This document shows, in pieces, positions 9,110 to 18,535 of a DNA stretch of 64,000 nt. Where the stretch lies: the NCBI GenBank assembly GCA_026645575.1, contig JAPKMW010000003.1, positions 62,001-126,000 of the forward strand, read 5' to 3'. The notes beneath the pieces were generated by a model, which ran no database searches, was not told the DNA's origin, and saw only the letters and a list, made by a program, of their open reading frames with translations. Position 1 is the first letter of the stretch, and each line of letters begins with the position of its first letter. This DNA comes from Caldilineaceae bacterium. GTDB taxonomy: Bacteria; Chloroflexota; Anaerolineae; Caldilineales; Caldilineaceae. The translations under genes were made by a program, and so were the position numbers.

Positions 9110-9317
9110 TAGTAAAGACTTATGAAGATTACGAAAACAAAACGGTAAGACTCGCCTGTCATTTTGCAAGAAGCGCTCGTTCCCCATACGCTAGAGCTTC
9201 TTACAGAATGACAGGCGAGTTCCTCAGGTGAATGCCTACAATTACCGAAATAAATCAATACCGCTCATTAGTCTTTCTTTCTGGACTGTGGAGAATAGCA
9301 GACAAAAGTCTTTACTA
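9110..9317. repeat. nested inverted repeat, about 210 bp
   Basis: The outer arms TAGTAAAGACTT (9110-9121) and AAGTCTTTACTA (9306-9317) are perfect. The inner arms ACTCGCCTGTCATT (9150-9163) and AATGACAGGCGAGT (9207-9220) form a second perfect stem, with partly paired AGAAGC/GCTTCT next to it. The outer word is shared with 1566-1738. The size and nested arms suggest a non-coding mobile-element relic or a strong RNA structure. Confidence 0.75.
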
Positions 9318-9360
9318 CCAATGTAACCAGCAATCTTTTGTAAAATACGCATCTACCAAT

Positions 9361-9388
9361 TTGACCTTACCGCAGAATGTGATATAAT
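9361..9388 (+). promoter_or_regulatory. strong promoter of the tRNA-tuf operon
   Basis: TTGACC (9361-9366), a 16-base spacer and a consensus TATAAT (9383-9388) lie about 110 bases before the first tRNA. This is the closest match to a housekeeping promoter upstream of the ribosomal supercluster, and it probably drives tRNA-Thr, tRNA-Tyr, tRNA-Thr and tuf. Confidence 0.75.
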
Positions 9389-9497
9389 GCTTTTTCGTTC
9401 GCCACTGTGCATTTTTCTTTGTTTTTGTTTGCCGAAGTCGGGCCAACAGAACAAAAATAAGCATATAGGCTAAGCACATAGCGAAGGAAGGTAACAC

Positions 9498-9570
9498 GCC
9501 GACGTAGCTCAACCGGCAGAGCACCTGTCTTGTAAACAGGAGGTTACCGGTTCGATTCCGGTCGTCGGCT
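9498..9570 (+). tRNA. tRNA-Thr (TGT)
   Basis: A 73-base cloverleaf. The acceptor GCCGACG pairs with CGTCGGC. The anticodon stem CCTGT/ACAGG carries the loop CTTGTAA with anticodon TGT. The T-arm has TTCGATT. CCA is not encoded. It is first in a Thr-Tyr-Thr-tuf transcription unit. Confidence 0.95.
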
Positions 9571-9645
9571 CTGACCGAAATAGTAGTACCCAAATTCGGT
9601 CGCAGCCGGCGAGAACGAGTCAATCGTCGGCAAAGCAGTAGAAGT

Positions 9646-9730
<85 letters not shown>

Positions 9731-9763
9731 TATAACAATAGCTGAGTAATCCGCTATTGTATA

Positions 9764-9840
<77 letters not shown>

Positions 9841-9947
9841 TCATGGATGATTTGAATTGTTTTGTATCGCAAGGGCATTGTGTTTATTACAACGCCAGAA
9901 ACAAATTGCGATAAGGTTAGCAAACGAACGCAAGGAGGCATTTTCTA

Positions 9948-11147
9948 ATGTCCAAGGCAGTCTTTGAGCGCAAGAAAACCCATGTGAACGTGGGGACCAT
10001 TGGTCATATTGATCATGGCAAGACATCGTTGACCGCAGCGATTACCAAGACGTTAGCGATGAAAGGGTGGGCTGACTTCCGCCGTTTCGATCAGATTGAT
10101 AATGCGCCGGAAGAAAAGGCGCGCGGCATCACCATCGCCATTTCGCATGTGGAATATGAGACGGAAACCCGCCACTACGCCCATGTGGATTGCCCCGGTC
10201 ACGCCGACTACATCAAGAACATGATCACCGGCGCCGCGCAGATGGACGGCGCCATTCTGGTGGTGGCCGCCCCGGATGGTCCCATGCCGCAGACTCGCGA
10301 ACACATTCTGTTGGCCCGGCAGGTAGAAGTGCCGGCCATGGTCGTCTTCCTCAACAAAGTCGATATGATGGACGATGAGGAATTGCTGGAACTGGTCGAG
10401 ATGGAACTGCGCGAGTTGCTGGACAGCTACGGCTTCCCCGGCGACAACATTCCGATTATTCGCGGCAGCGCCTTGGGCGTGTTGGAATCCACCAGCACCG
10501 ACCCCACCGCCCCGGAATTCGAGTGCATCTGGAACCTGATGCGCGCCGTTGATGAATACATCCCGACGCCCGTGCGCGAGACCGACAAGCCCTTCCTCAT
10601 GCCGATTGAAGATGTCTTCAGCATCAAGGGGCGCGGTACGGTCGTCACCGGTCGTATTGAGCGTGGCTTGATCAAGCCGATGGAAGAAGTCGAAATCGTT
10701 GGTCTGGCTGCTACCCGTCGCACGGTCGTCACCGGTGTGGAAATGTTCCGCAAACTACTCGACCAGGGCATGGCCGGTGACAACGTCGGTTGTCTGTTGC
10801 GCGGTATCGATCGTGAACAGATCGAACGCGGTATGGTCTTGGCGAAACCCGGCAGCATCACCCCACACACCGAGTTCAACGCCGAGGTCTACGTCCTCAA
10901 GAAGGAAGAAGGCGGTCGCCACACACCCTTCTTCAAGGGCTATCGTCCGCAGTTCTACATCCGCACCATGGACATCACCGGCGCCATTGAGTTGCCCGCC
11001 GGTGTGGAAATGGTTATGCCGGGTGACAACATCACCATGCGCGTCACCTTGATTTCGCCCGTCGCCCTGGAAAATGGGAGCCGCTTCGCCATCCGCGAAG
11101 GTGGTCGCACCGTCGGCGCCGGCGTTATCACTGAAATTCTGAAGTAG
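9948..11147 (+). CDS. tuf: translation elongation factor Tu
   Basis: A 399-residue GTPase that brings aminoacyl-tRNA to the ribosome. The G1 loop GHIDHGKTS is at 19-27; most EF-Tu proteins have GHVDHGKTT. DCPGH (G3) and NKVD (G4) follow, then the two beta-barrel domains. The switch-I region reads [14 protein letters not shown], keeping the key Thr of GIT but differing at the next positions. CAAGGAGG precedes the ATG. It lies behind three tRNAs, as in the enterobacterial tufB operon, rather than behind rpsL-rpsG-fusA. Confidence 0.98.
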   Translation: MSKAVFERKKTHVNVGTIGHIDHGKTSLTAAITKTLAMKGWADFRRFDQIDNAPEEKARGITIAISHVEYETETRHYAHVDCPGHADYIKNMITGAAQMDGAILVVAAPDGPMPQTREHILLARQVEVPAMVVFLNKVDMMDDEELLELVEMELRELLDSYGFPGDNIPIIRGSALGVLESTSTDPTAPEFECIWNLMRAVDEYIPTPVRETDKPFLMPIEDVFSIKGRGTVVTGRIERGLIKPMEEVEIVGLAATRRTVVTGVEMFRKLLDQGMAGDNVGCLLRGIDREQIERGMVLAKPGSITPHTEFNAEVYVLKKEEGGRHTPFFKGYRPQFYIRTMDITGAIELPAGVEMVMPGDNITMRVTLISPVALENGSRFAIREGGRTVGAGVITEILK

Positions 11148-11222
11148 GAAGTAGGGAGTAGGAAGTAAGAAGGCGGGAGTTTGGGGCCAACTTCTTCCTA
11201 CTTCTTGCTTTCTACTCCTTCT
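11143..11222. repeat. word-built inverted repeat, GAAGTAGG family, between tuf and rpsJ
   Basis: The left side repeats gaagtagg/gagtagg words and the right side repeats their complements (cttcctacttcttg, ctactccttc), giving an imperfect stem over nearly the whole 92-base spacer. Short of a terminator U-tract, it may act as an RNA-processing or stability element. Confidence 0.7.
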
Positions 11223-11239
11223 CTGGAAAGGCTAATGGA

Positions 11240-11548
11240 ATGGCGAAGCAACGAATTCGGATTAAACTCAAAGCCTATGACCACCGGGTCTTAGATCTAT
11301 CGGTGCGGCAGATTGTCACCGCCGCCGAGCAGACAGGCGCCCAGGTGGTAGGCCCAGTGCCGCTGCCGACACGCAAAGAAAAGTTTACGGTTATGCGATC
11401 ACCCTTTATTGATAAGGATAGTCGCGAACAATTTGAGATTAGAACCCACAAGCGATTGATCGATGTGGTGGATCCAGGTAACAAGACCATTGAAAACCTG
11501 ACCCGTTTAAATTTGCCCGCTGGTGTTGATATTGAGATCAAACTTTAA
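11240..11548 (+). CDS. rpsJ: 30S ribosomal protein S10
   Basis: A 102-residue small-subunit head protein; S10 also binds NusB in antitermination complexes. The [15 protein letters not shown] start and the [26 protein letters not shown] core are characteristic, and the length is normal. GGAAAGG precedes the ATG. First gene of the S10 block, 92 bases after tuf across a hairpin. A 238-base space follows before rplC. Confidence 0.98.
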   Translation: MAKQRIRIKLKAYDHRVLDLSVRQIVTAAEQTGAQVVGPVPLPTRKEKFTVMRSPFIDKDSREQFEIRTHKRLIDVVDPGNKTIENLTRLNLPAGVDIEIKL

Positions 11549-11786
11549 CTAATAACTAATGGAAAATAATTAATAATTAATTGTTTTCATTAAGTATTAA
11601 AAGGGTTTGTTCGGTGGGTGTTGTTCAGCGTTGTTTCATTGTGGATCGGGATTGATCAGATAGATCATGATTGAGCAATTGAAATTACTAAGGTAAAACT
11701 GAGCGACAACTAAATATATCAGCCTAGCGGGATGATGAAAGGGTTGAACGATCGGGTTCAACCGTTGGCAGTCCCAGGGGGAAAAC
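11549..11786 (+). promoter_or_regulatory. rplC leader region
   Basis: A 238-base non-coding, A/T-rich spacer inside the S10 block. It holds a stem GGTTGAAC/GTTCAACC about 20 bases before the rplC Shine-Dalgarno site, and a possible weak promoter TTGAGC-17-TAAAAC. It is longer than other rpsJ-rplC spacers I know, so a regulatory leader or internal promoter is plausible but unproven. Confidence 0.4.
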
Positions 11787-12431
11787 ATGCGAGGAATTTT
11801 AGGCAAGAAGGTCGGCATGACCCAACTCTTCGATGAGAAGGGGAATGTCGTGCCGGTGACGATTATTGAAGCAGGCCCGTGTTATATCACCCAAGTCAAA
11901 ACGACCGAAAGCGATGGGTATAACGCCGTTCAGCTTGCTTTTGAAGAAGTAGCAGAACGCAAATTGAGCAAAGGGGAGCGCGGCCATTTACAGAAGGCCG
12001 GGGTTCCTACTTTACGTCAAGTTCGTGAAGTCCGCTCTACTGAACCTCCCGCCCACACCTTGGGTGATGTCATCAAAGCTGACATCTTTCAAGAGGGCGA
12101 TATTGTCGATGTAATCGGCATCTCCAAGGGTCGCGGTTTTGCTGGCGCTGTCAAGCGTCACGGTTTTAGCGGCGGTCCCAAGACTCATGGCCAATCTGAC
12201 CGTCATCGTGCGACTGGCTCGCGCGGCGCCGGTACTACGCCCGGCCACACTTTCCCTGGCACAAGAGCGCCCGGCCAAATGGGCAACCAACGTGTGACAG
12301 TGCAAAATTTGAAGATTGCTTTGGTTGATCCGGAGCGGAATCTGATCGCCATCCGAGGCGCCGTTCCTGGCCCGCGTACTGGCTTTGTCCTTGTTCGCGA
12401 CGCGGTCAAGAAAGCCAATAAGAAGGCTTAG
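11787..12431 (+). CDS. rplC: 50S ribosomal protein L3
   Basis: A 214-residue large-subunit protein that binds near the 3' end of 23S rRNA and is needed early in assembly. The core KGRGFAGAVKRHGFSGGP with the following HGQSDRHRATGS identifies it. AGGGGG lies 5-10 bases before the ATG. Rare-start and frameshift signs are absent. The gene is 14 bases before rplD, in the order rpsJ-rplC-rplD-rplW-rplB common to most bacteria. Confidence 0.98.
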   Translation: MRGILGKKVGMTQLFDEKGNVVPVTIIEAGPCYITQVKTTESDGYNAVQLAFEEVAERKLSKGERGHLQKAGVPTLRQVREVRSTEPPAHTLGDVIKADIFQEGDIVDVIGISKGRGFAGAVKRHGFSGGPKTHGQSDRHRATGSRGAGTTPGHTFPGTRAPGQMGNQRVTVQNLKIALVDPERNLIAIRGAVPGPRTGFVLVRDAVKKANKKA

Positions 12432-12445
12432 AGGAGAGTGTACAA

Positions 12446-13147
12446 ATGTTATTACCGCTCAAAAATATTGCCGGTGAGCAAGTTGGCGAAGTCGAAGTCA
12501 GTGACGCCGTCTTTGCTGCGCCGGTAAACAACCCGTTGATGCACCAGGCTTTGGTTCGCCAATTGTCGAACGCTCGCCTGGGCACCCATAGCACTAAGAC
12601 GCGCGGCGAAGTGGCCGGCGGTGGTCGCAAGCCGTTCCGTCAAAAAGGCACTGGTCGCGCTCGCCAAGGTTCTACCCGTGCGCCGCAGTGGGTCGGCGGT
12701 GGCACTGTTTTTGGCCCTCGCCCCCGCAAGTATATCAAGAACCTGCCCAAGAAGATGAATGCCGCCGCCCTGCGTAGCGCCCTGAGCGTCAAAGCGGCCG
12801 CCGATCAAATTGTGGTGGTGGATACGTTGCCCTTTGAAACGCCAAAGACCAAGACCATGGTGCAAGCGTTACGCGCCCTCGGCGTCAACAGCGATTCGGT
12901 GTTGCTGGTGATTGCTGAACAGAGTGTGGGCGTCCAACGTAGTGCCGGCAACCTGCCGAATGTGAAGACCATTTTGAGTGGCTACCTCAACATTCGCGAC
13001 CTGTTGGGCCACGACAAGCTGATCCTCTCCAAGGATGCACTGGAAGCCGTAGAAATTTGGTTGTTGCCGGCCAACGGCGGTGCAGTTGCTGATACAGAGG
13101 CAAGTGAAGTGGCTGAGGAGAACGCGCCAGAGGGGACGGAAGGGTAA
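12446..13147 (+). CDS. rplD: 50S ribosomal protein L4 with acidic C-terminal tail
   Basis: A 233-residue protein lining the peptide exit tunnel. The tunnel loop is recognisable in [18 protein letters not shown]. In some bacteria L4 also represses its own operon. The last 20 or so residues ([18 protein letters not shown]) are a strongly acidic extension beyond the usual length of about 205; rpoA in this window has a similar tail. AGAGGAG precedes the ATG. rplW starts two bases after the stop codon, so translation is probably coupled. Confidence 0.97.
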   Translation: MLLPLKNIAGEQVGEVEVSDAVFAAPVNNPLMHQALVRQLSNARLGTHSTKTRGEVAGGGRKPFRQKGTGRARQGSTRAPQWVGGGTVFGPRPRKYIKNLPKKMNAAALRSALSVKAAADQIVVVDTLPFETPKTKTMVQALRALGVNSDSVLLVIAEQSVGVQRSAGNLPNVKTILSGYLNIRDLLGHDKLILSKDALEAVEIWLLPANGGAVADTEASEVAEENAPEGTEG

Positions 13148-13149
13148 TT

Positions 13150-13440
13150 ATGCACATTTATGATGTACTCAAACGCCCGATTGTGACGGAAAAAACCGTA
13201 GACGCCACCAGCGACTTGAATAAGTATGTTTTTGAAGTCGATATGCGGGCCAACAAGCTGTTGGTGAAGGATGCCGTGCAGAGCGCCTTTGATGTGACGG
13301 TGAAAGATGTCCACATCATGGTCATGCCGGTGAAGACGGCGCGGCGCGGCCGACGCATCGCCATCCGCCAGACCAAGTGGAAGAAAGCAATTGTGACCTT
13401 GGCGCCGGGCAACAACATCCAGTTGTTCGAGGGCGTATAG
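13150..13440 (+). CDS. rplW: 50S ribosomal protein L23
   Basis: A 96-residue protein at the exit-tunnel mouth, where trigger factor and SRP dock. It is recognised by the VTEKT start, the [11 protein letters not shown] core and its position between L4 and L2. The start is two bases after rplD, whose end supplies AGGGGAC and GGAAGG as ribosome-binding sequence. The length is normal, and the C-terminal half is basic as expected. Confidence 0.96.
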   Translation: MHIYDVLKRPIVTEKTVDATSDLNKYVFEVDMRANKLLVKDAVQSAFDVTVKDVHIMVMPVKTARRGRRIAIRQTKWKKAIVTLAPGNNIQLFEGV

Positions 13441-13456
13441 GCGAAGGAGCGTACTC

Positions 13457-14293
13457 ATGGCTATTAAGATTTATCGACCAACATCTGCCGGTCGCCGCAA
13501 TATGAGCGTGACGACCTTTGACGAAATCACCCGCTCCAAGCCGGAACGCTCTTTGCTGGCGCCGCTGCGCAAAAAGGGTGGCCGCAACAATCGTGGCGTC
13601 ATTACCATGCGCCATCAGGGTGGCGGTCACAAACGGCGCTATCGCATTATCGACTTTCGCCGCGACAAGTGGGACATTCCGGCGCGGATTGAGAGCATTG
13701 AATATGATCCCAATCGCTCCGCTCGCATTGCCCTCGTGGTCTATCGGGACGGCGAACGCCGCTATATTCTGGCGCCCAGCGAAATTCGCGTCGGCGACAC
13801 GATTATGTCTGGGCCGAATGCTGAAGTGCGCCCCGGCAATGCGCTGCCGATTCGCAATATCCCGCTCGGTACGGTGATTCATAATATTGAACTTTACCCT
13901 GGCCGCGGCGGTCAGTTGGTGCGTAGCGCCGGCAATTCCGCTCAGTTGCTCGCCAAGGAAGGGACGCTGGCGCAGGTGCGCTTGCCCAGTGGCGAAGTGC
14001 GCTATATTGATATGAATTGTTTAGCGACAGTTGGCTCAGTCTCCAATGCAGATCATGCCAACATCAACTTGGGGAAAGCCGGTCGCAAGCGCCATTTGGG
14101 TATTCGCCCCAGTGTGCGCGGTATTGCGATGGACCCCTCCGGCCACCCACATGGTGGTGGTGAAGGTCGCTCGCCGGTCGGTATGAAGGCGCCGAAGACC
14201 CCGTGGGGCAAGCCGGCGTTGGGTAAGAAGACCCGGCGCAACAAGACGACTAACAAGTTCATCGTGCGCCGACGTGGCGGTGGGACCAAGTAG
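13457..14293 (+). CDS. rplB: 50S ribosomal protein L2
   Basis: A 278-residue core protein next to the peptidyl-transferase centre. The conserved HPHGGGEGR with the functional histidine is kept, but the preceding residues are MDPSG rather than the common MNPVD. The C-terminus ([15 protein letters not shown]) is typical. GAAGGAG precedes the ATG and the gene lies 16 bases after rplW. Confidence 0.98.
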   Translation: MAIKIYRPTSAGRRNMSVTTFDEITRSKPERSLLAPLRKKGGRNNRGVITMRHQGGGHKRRYRIIDFRRDKWDIPARIESIEYDPNRSARIALVVYRDGERRYILAPSEIRVGDTIMSGPNAEVRPGNALPIRNIPLGTVIHNIELYPGRGGQLVRSAGNSAQLLAKEGTLAQVRLPSGEVRYIDMNCLATVGSVSNADHANINLGKAGRKRHLGIRPSVRGIAMDPSGHPHGGGEGRSPVGMKAPKTPWGKPALGKKTRRNKTTNKFIVRRRGGGTK

Positions 14294-14331
14294 CGATGGC
14301 TTGATGGCAATGGCTGAAGCAGGAGAATGAG

Positions 14332-14619
14332 ATGTCACGATCACTAAAAAAAGGACCTTTTGTCCAACCGACGTTATTGAAAAAAATTGAAGAAATGAAT
14401 CGCAAGGGCGAACGCAAAGTGATCAAGACTTGGTCACGTGCGTCCACAGTCTTCCCCCAGTTTGTGGGTCACACGATCGCCGTGCATGATGGGCGTCGCC
14501 ATGTTCCGGTCTATATCAGCGAGAACATGGTGGGGCATAAGCTTGGCGAATTTGCGCCAACGCGTCTGTTCCGTGGCCACGTCCGCTCGGAAAAGGCCAC
14601 TAAGGCCCGTGGTGCGTAA
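14332..14619 (+). CDS. rpsS: 30S ribosomal protein S19
   Basis: A 95-residue head protein that contacts S13 and the A-site t[13 protein letters not shown] at the start and [16 protein letters not shown] near the end are diagnostic. AGGAG precedes the ATG. A 138-base hairpin spacer follows before rplV, unusual because these genes are normally nearly adjacent. Confidence 0.98.
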   Translation: MSRSLKKGPFVQPTLLKKIEEMNRKGERKVIKTWSRASTVFPQFVGHTIAVHDGRRHVPVYISENMVGHKLGEFAPTRLFRGHVRSEKATKARGA

Positions 14620-14738
14620 AAGTCCAAAGTCCGAAGTCCAGAGTCCGAAGTCGATGGGAGGGCGTCGCTAGGGTTGATTGACCAAGGACGATATGACTAA
14701 CGGACTAAGGACTGCGGACTACGCGACCAAAAGACTGT
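14620..14738. repeat. word-built inverted repeat, AGTCCGA family, between rpsS and rplV
   Basis: The left side is a run of agtccaa/agtccga words, and the right side is a run of ggactaa/ggactgc words that can pair with it. The same words make the spacers at 18536-18697 and 33498-33779. No ORF or U-tract was seen. Confidence 0.8.
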
Positions 14739-14757
14739 ATTCGATTGGAGAGCCACA

Positions 14758-15105
14758 ATGGAAGTGCGAGCAATTACAAAATATACAGGGGTTAGCCCAC
14801 AGAAAACCCGGTGGGTGGTTGATGAAGTGCGTGGCCGACAGGCTGAAGAGGCATTGGCAATTCTGAATTTTATGCCACAGAAATCCGCCAAGTTGGTAGC
14901 GAAAACCATCAAGAGTGCGCTGGCCAACGCCACGGAAAATTTTGGCTTAGACGCCGGTGATATGTATATTACGAAGATCTTCGCCGACGGAGCGCCCGTC
15001 CGCAAGTGGCGCCGCTTTGGCGCTCGCGGCCGGTTCAAACCCTGGTTGCGCCGGTCTGCTCATATCACGGTGATTTTAGAAGAACGGTTGGTTGCTGCGA
15101 AATAA
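14758..15105 (+). CDS. rplV: 50S ribosomal protein L22
   Basis: A 115-residue protein whose beta-hairpin lines the exit tunnel and marks the macrolide-sensitive constriction. The hairpin region ITKIFADGAPVRKWRRFGARGR is visible at its expected place (about residues 75-100), and the N-terminal SPQKTRWVVDEVRG is typical. The Shine-Dalgarno match (GGAG) is 5-8 bases before the ATG. It lies between two word-built hairpins. Confidence 0.97.
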   Translation: MEVRAITKYTGVSPQKTRWVVDEVRGRQAEEALAILNFMPQKSAKLVAKTIKSALANATENFGLDAGDMYITKIFADGAPVRKWRRFGARGRFKPWLRRSAHITVILEERLVAAK

Positions 15106-15118
15106 TGGCGGCAAGCTG

Positions 15119-15208
15119 GTACAGTCAGACAGTCAGACAGTAACTCAGTAGAACAGTCAGGCAGTGGATATTGATCCACTGTGTTACTGATTCACTGTCA
15201 TACTGTAC
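15119..15208. repeat. word-built inverted repeat, CAGTCAG family, between rplV and rpsC
   Basis: The ends GTACAGT (15119-15125) and ACTGTAC (15202-15208) pair, and the arms are runs of cagtcaga / cagtaactcagt words and their complements. The tip is a perfect hairpin CAGTGGAT/ATCCACTG (15162-15181). The words recur at 16632-16705 and 24125-24196. Confidence 0.82.
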
Positions 15209-15248
15209 AACTGCGGCTTGGACGCCAAGTAGACAGAGGAGGATTCAT

Positions 15249-15920
15249 TTGGGTCGCAAAGTACATCCGATTGGGTTTCGTATCGGGATCATTAAGGATC
15301 ACAAGAGCCGTTGGTTTGCGATTGGCCGCCGCTATACCGATCAGTTAGCGGAAGATCGCGAAATTCGCAAGACCGTGCAGGTAGACCTGCCCAAGGCTGG
15401 CATCAGCAACATTGAGATTGAACGCCAGCCGAATCAGGTGCATGTCATTATCGACACTGCCCGCCCCGGTGTGATCATCGGGCGCAAGGGCGCCAGTGTC
15501 AATGTGCTGCGCTCCAAGTTGCAGGACATGACACAAAAAAAGGTCAAGATCGACGTGCGCGAGATCACCAAGCCGGAACTCGATTCCTACTTGGTGGCCG
15601 AAAGCATCGCCGAGCAGTTGGAACGCCGCATCAGTTGGAAGCGCGCCATGAAGCAGGCCGCGCAGAAGACAATCAAGGCCGGCGCTAAGGGGATCATGAT
15701 CACCGTTTCCGGCCGTTTGGGCGGTAGCGATATGGGTCGTGTCGATAGCGTGCGCGAAGGCCAGATTCCGCGTCACACGCTGCGCGCCGACATTGACTAC
15801 GGCACCGCCGAAGCCAACACCACCTTTGGTGTGATTGGCATCAAGGTCTGGATCTATCTTGGTGAGATCCTGCCCGGCGAAGAGTATCACGCCAATCTGA
15901 CCGTGGAAGCAGCACAGTAA
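15249..15920 (+). CDS. rpsC: 30S ribosomal protein S3
   Basis: A 223-residue protein at the mRNA entry site. It begins [18 protein letters not shown], and the type II KH domain has the RNA-binding GRKG loop in VIIGRKGAS. The start is TTG, with GAGGAGG 7 bases upstream; no ATG exists near the conserved N-terminus. The length is normal. It sits between a CAGTCAG hairpin and an 85-base spacer holding a perfect palindrome. Confidence 0.97.
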   Translation: MGRKVHPIGFRIGIIKDHKSRWFAIGRRYTDQLAEDREIRKTVQVDLPKAGISNIEIERQPNQVHVIIDTARPGVIIGRKGASVNVLRSKLQDMTQKKVKIDVREITKPELDSYLVAESIAEQLERRISWKRAMKQAAQKTIKAGAKGIMITVSGRLGGSDMGRVDSVREGQIPRHTLRADIDYGTAEANTTFGVIGIKVWIYLGEILPGEEYHANLTVEAAQ

Positions 15921-15964
15921 GCTTTCTGCCAAGAGCAGCCCCCGCGGCTGGGCAGTGGCACAGA

Positions 15965-15984
15965 CCATCTTCCATGGAAGATGG
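15965..15984. repeat. perfect 20-bp palindrome between rpsC and rplP
   Basis: CCATCTTCCA followed by its exact reverse complement, 20 bases before the rplP start. It could be a protein-binding site or a short RNA hairpin masking the region upstream of the rplP ribosome-binding site. Confidence 0.7.
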
Positions 15985-16005
15985 GAAGTAGATGGAGAGA
16001 CGATT

Positions 16006-16425
16006 ATGTTAATGCCAAAACGGGTTAAATACCGCAAAATGCAGCGTGGGCGCATCAAAGGTCTCGCGCAACGCGGCAGTCAAGTCGCCTTTGGCACCTA
16101 CGCCCTCCAGGCGACTGACCGCGACTTTCTCACCAGCCGCCAGATCGAAGCGGCCCGCCGTGCGATTGTGCGCTATATTCGCCGTGGTGGTAAAGTGTGG
16201 ATCCGCGTCTTCCCTGATAAGCCCGTGACCAAGCGGGCGGCGGAAACCCGCATGGGTTCCGGTAAAGGGAGTGTTGATCACTGGGTGGCGCCGGTGCGCC
16301 CCGGTCGCGTCCTCTTTGAGATGGCTGGCGTGCGTGAAGATCTGGCGCGCGAAGCGTTGCGCCTGGCTGCGCAAAAATTGCCGGTGCGCACACAGTTCAT
16401 TAAGCGCGAAGAATACGGCGCATAG
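16006..16425 (+). CDS. rplP: 50S ribosomal protein L16
   Basis: A 139-residue protein at the A-site tRNA elbow. The start [19 protein letters not shown] and the motif [17 protein letters not shown] are diagnostic. The internal ATG is preferred over an upstream in-frame GTG because it matches the family N-terminus and has GGAG upstream. rpmC begins 8 bases after the stop, as in other bacteria. Confidence 0.97.
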   Translation: MLMPKRVKYRKMQRGRIKGLAQRGSQVAFGTYALQATDRDFLTSRQIEAARRAIVRYIRRGGKVWIRVFPDKPVTKRAAETRMGSGKGSVDHWVAPVRPGRVLFEMAGVREDLAREALRLAAQKLPVRTQFIKREEYGA

Positions 16426-16433
16426 GGGGTAGT

Positions 16434-16631
16434 ATGAAGGCGAATGAATTAAAAGGCATGGCCAACGCAGAATTAGCGACCAAGCTGGATGAGGCTTATC
16501 AGGAGCTGTTTAACCTGCGCTTTCAGAAAGCGACCGGTAAACTGACCAATACGTCGCGCCAAAACCATGTGCGCAAAGATATTGCTCGCATCAAAACCAT
16601 TCTGCGTGAACGCGAGTTGGCAACTGGCTAG
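16434..16631 (+). CDS. rpmC: 50S ribosomal protein L29
   Basis: A 65-residue two-helix hairpin protein near the exit tunnel. [19 protein letters not shown] is the family signature. A GGGGG ribosome-binding site comes from the end of rplP. In most genomes rpsQ follows within a few bases; here 124 bases with a hairpin intervene. Confidence 0.96.
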   Translation: MKANELKGMANAELATKLDEAYQELFNLRFQKATGKLTNTSRQNHVRKDIARIKTILRERELATG

Positions 16632-16705
16632 TCTGTTGATCAGTAGAACAGTAACATAGTCAGTCAGTCACTGCCTTACTGACGCATTGAATCGCTGTCC
16701 TACTG
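16632..16705. repeat. word-built inverted repeat, CAGTCAG family, between rpmC and rpsQ
   Basis: CAGTAGAACAG (16641-16651) pairs with CTGTCCTACTG (16695-16705) with one mismatch, and the middle holds tandem cagtcagtca words closed by ACTGAC. cagtagaacag also occurs in the rplV-rpsC element. Confidence 0.78.
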
Positions 16706-16755
16706 CCACCGGGCAATGTCATACGAACGTTGAACACAGAGGTGAAGGAATAACT

Positions 16756-17013
16756 ATGCGCGAACGACGCAAAGCTTTTGTTGGCACAGTAACAAGCGAT
16801 AAGATGGACAAGACCGTGGTGGTCTCGGTCACGCGGGTTTCCCGCCATCCCTTGTATGGGAAGGTGATCAAAACCAGCAAGAAATTCAAGGCCCACGACG
16901 AGAACAACGACGCCAAGACTGGCGATCGTGTGCGGATTCGGGAGTGCCGCCCGATCAGCAAGGATAAGAGCTTTTTTGTGGAAGAAATTCTTGAGCGAGC
17001 AGATTTGGTGTAG
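16756..17013 (+). CDS. rpsQ: 30S ribosomal protein S17
   Basis: An 85-residue OB-fold protein that binds 16S rRNA early in assembly. It starts [24 protein letters not shown] and [20 protein letters not shown] are typical. The ATG with GAAGGAA upstream is chosen over an earlier in-frame start that lies inside the hairpin spacer. rplN follows after 12 bases. Confidence 0.96.
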   Translation: MRERRKAFVGTVTSDKMDKTVVVSVTRVSRHPLYGKVIKTSKKFKAHDENNDAKTGDRVRIRECRPISKDKSFFVEEILERADLV

Positions 17014-17025
17014 GAGAAATAGGCT

Positions 17026-17394
17026 ATGATTCAGCAAGAGAGTCGGCTGAAAGTTGCCGATAACACTGGCGCGAAAGAATTGCTGACCATTCGGGTGCGC
17101 GGCGGCAGTACCAGACGATATGCCGCGATTGGCGATGTGATTGTCGCCAGCGTCAAGAGCGCTAGTCCCACCGGTAGTGTAAAAAAGGGGGATGTTGTGC
17201 GCGCCGTTATCGTCCGCACCACCCGCCCCGTGCGCCGCGCCGATGGCAGCTATATCCGCTTTGATGAAAATGCAGCGGTGATCATTGATGATGCGAGAAA
17301 CCCGCGCGGCACCCGTATTTTTGGTCCGGTGGCGCGTGAATTGCGCGAGGGCGGCTACATGAAAATTGTATCCCTAGCGCCCGAAGTGCTGTAA
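17026..17394 (+). CDS. rplN: 50S ribosomal protein L14
   Basis: A 122-residue protein at the subunit interface and a target of the silencing factor Rsf[19 protein letters not shown] at the start and [18 protein letters not shown] near the end identify it, and the length is exactly typical. AGGAG is upstream of the ATG. An 85-base spacer with a 20-base direct repeat separates it from rplX. Confidence 0.98.
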   Translation: MIQQESRLKVADNTGAKELLTIRVRGGSTRRYAAIGDVIVASVKSASPTGSVKKGDVVRAVIVRTTRPVRRADGSYIRFDENAAVIIDDARNPRGTRIFGPVARELREGGYMKIVSLAPEVL

Positions 17395-17403
17395 CCTGCG
17401 CAT

Positions 17404-17457
17404 TTTTCGAGCAGGTGCGCATCTAAAAGAGCCGCACTTTTCGAGCAGGTGCGCATC
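17404..17457. repeat. 20-base direct repeat between rplN and rplX
   Basis: An identical 20-mer (ttttcgag followed by caggtgcgcatc) occurs at 17404-17423 and 17438-17457, 34 bases apart, just upstream of the rplX ribosome-binding site. It looks like a recent local duplication of spacer DNA and has no complementary arm. Confidence 0.85.
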
Positions 17458-17479
17458 GACATATACAGGAGCTGTGGGT

Positions 17480-17842
17480 ATGAAGTTGAAAATTGTCAAG
17501 GGTGACACCGTAGAAGTGATCGCCGGCAATGACAAAGGTCAGCGCGGTGAGGTACAGCGGGTCATTCGCAAAAAGAATGAAGATGGGTCTTATGACCCTA
17601 ATCGGGTCTATGTGATTGTGGCGGGCATTAACATTGCCATCAAACATCAACGCCGTACCGGGCGGGTCAACACCCAAACTGGACGTATTGAGAAGGAAGC
17701 GCCGATCCACATCAGCAATGTCATGCTGGTCGGCTCTGATGGTCGCCCGACGCGTGCCGGTTACGAAGTCGCGACTAATGGCGACAAGACCCGCATTGAT
17801 CGCCGGACTGGGGCGCCGTTGGCGAAGCCCAACGAGAAATAA
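17480..17842 (+). CDS. rplX: 50S ribosomal protein L24
   Basis: A 120-residue assembly initiator that binds the 5' domain of 23S rRNA. The N-terminal KOW motif (KGDTVEVIAGNDKGQRGEV) is clear, and GRIEKEAPIHISNVMLV is typical. The ATG is preferred over a GTG two codons earlier because AGGAG lies 8 bases upstream of it. A 120-base spacer follows before rplE. Confidence 0.96.
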   Translation: MKLKIVKGDTVEVIAGNDKGQRGEVQRVIRKKNEDGSYDPNRVYVIVAGINIAIKHQRRTGRVNTQTGRIEKEAPIHISNVMLVGSDGRPTRAGYEVATNGDKTRIDRRTGAPLAKPNEK

Positions 17843-17962
17843 GTGAACTGATGCGCTGTTCGGTCACTTGACAGCGAGCGGCTGAAAGCGTCGATGTTTT
17901 TGAATCAGAATGCCTGATCTGGCGCCGGACACGTCGGCGTCTGCGGGTAAGGAGCGAAGAGA

Positions 17963-18532
17963 ATGAGTGAGAATGGGAAGCAACCAACTCATGTACCGCG
18001 CATGAAGGTGCAATATCAGAATGAGATTGTGCCGGCCATGCTCAAGGAGTTTGGTTACAAGAATGTGATGCAAGTGCCGCGCCTGGAAAAGGTCGCCGTC
18101 AATATCGGCTTGGGTGAAGCCTTGCAGAATAACAAAGCGTTGGAAGCCGCCACGGAAGATCTACGGATTATCACTGGGCAGAAGCCGGTCATTACCAAAG
18201 CCCGCAAATCCATCGCCATCTTCAAGTTGCGTGAAGGTATGTCGATTGGCGCCAAAGTTACCCTGCGCAGTCATCGCATGTGGGACTTTATGGACCGGCT
18301 GATCAGCATTGTGTTGCCCCGCCAGCGTGACTTTCAAGGAGTCTCGCCCGACTCGTTCGATGGTCGCGGCAACTATAGCATCGGTCTCCGTGAGCAACTG
18401 GTCTTCCCAGAAATCGATTACGATAAAATTGACAAAGTGCGTGGTCTGGAAGTGACCATTGTCACTAGCGCCCAAAGTGATGAAGAAGCGCGTCGCTTAC
18501 TGGCCCTGATGGGGATGCCGTTCAAGCGCTAA
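17963..18532 (+). CDS. rplE: 50S ribosomal protein L5
   Basis: A 189-residue 5S-rRNA-binding protein that contacts the P-site tRNA. The conserved [27 protein letters not shown] and [20 protein letters not shown] are present. The N-terminus (first 12 residues) is slightly longer than usual. AAGGAG is upstream of the ATG. A 186-base AGTCCGA spacer follows before rpsN. Confidence 0.97.
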   Translation: MSENGKQPTHVPRMKVQYQNEIVPAMLKEFGYKNVMQVPRLEKVAVNIGLGEALQNNKALEAATEDLRIITGQKPVITKARKSIAIFKLREGMSIGAKVTLRSHRMWDFMDRLISIVLPRQRDFQGVSPDSFDGRGNYSIGLREQLVFPEIDYDKIDKVRGLEVTIVTSAQSDEEARRLLALMGMPFKR

Positions 18533-18535
18533 CTC

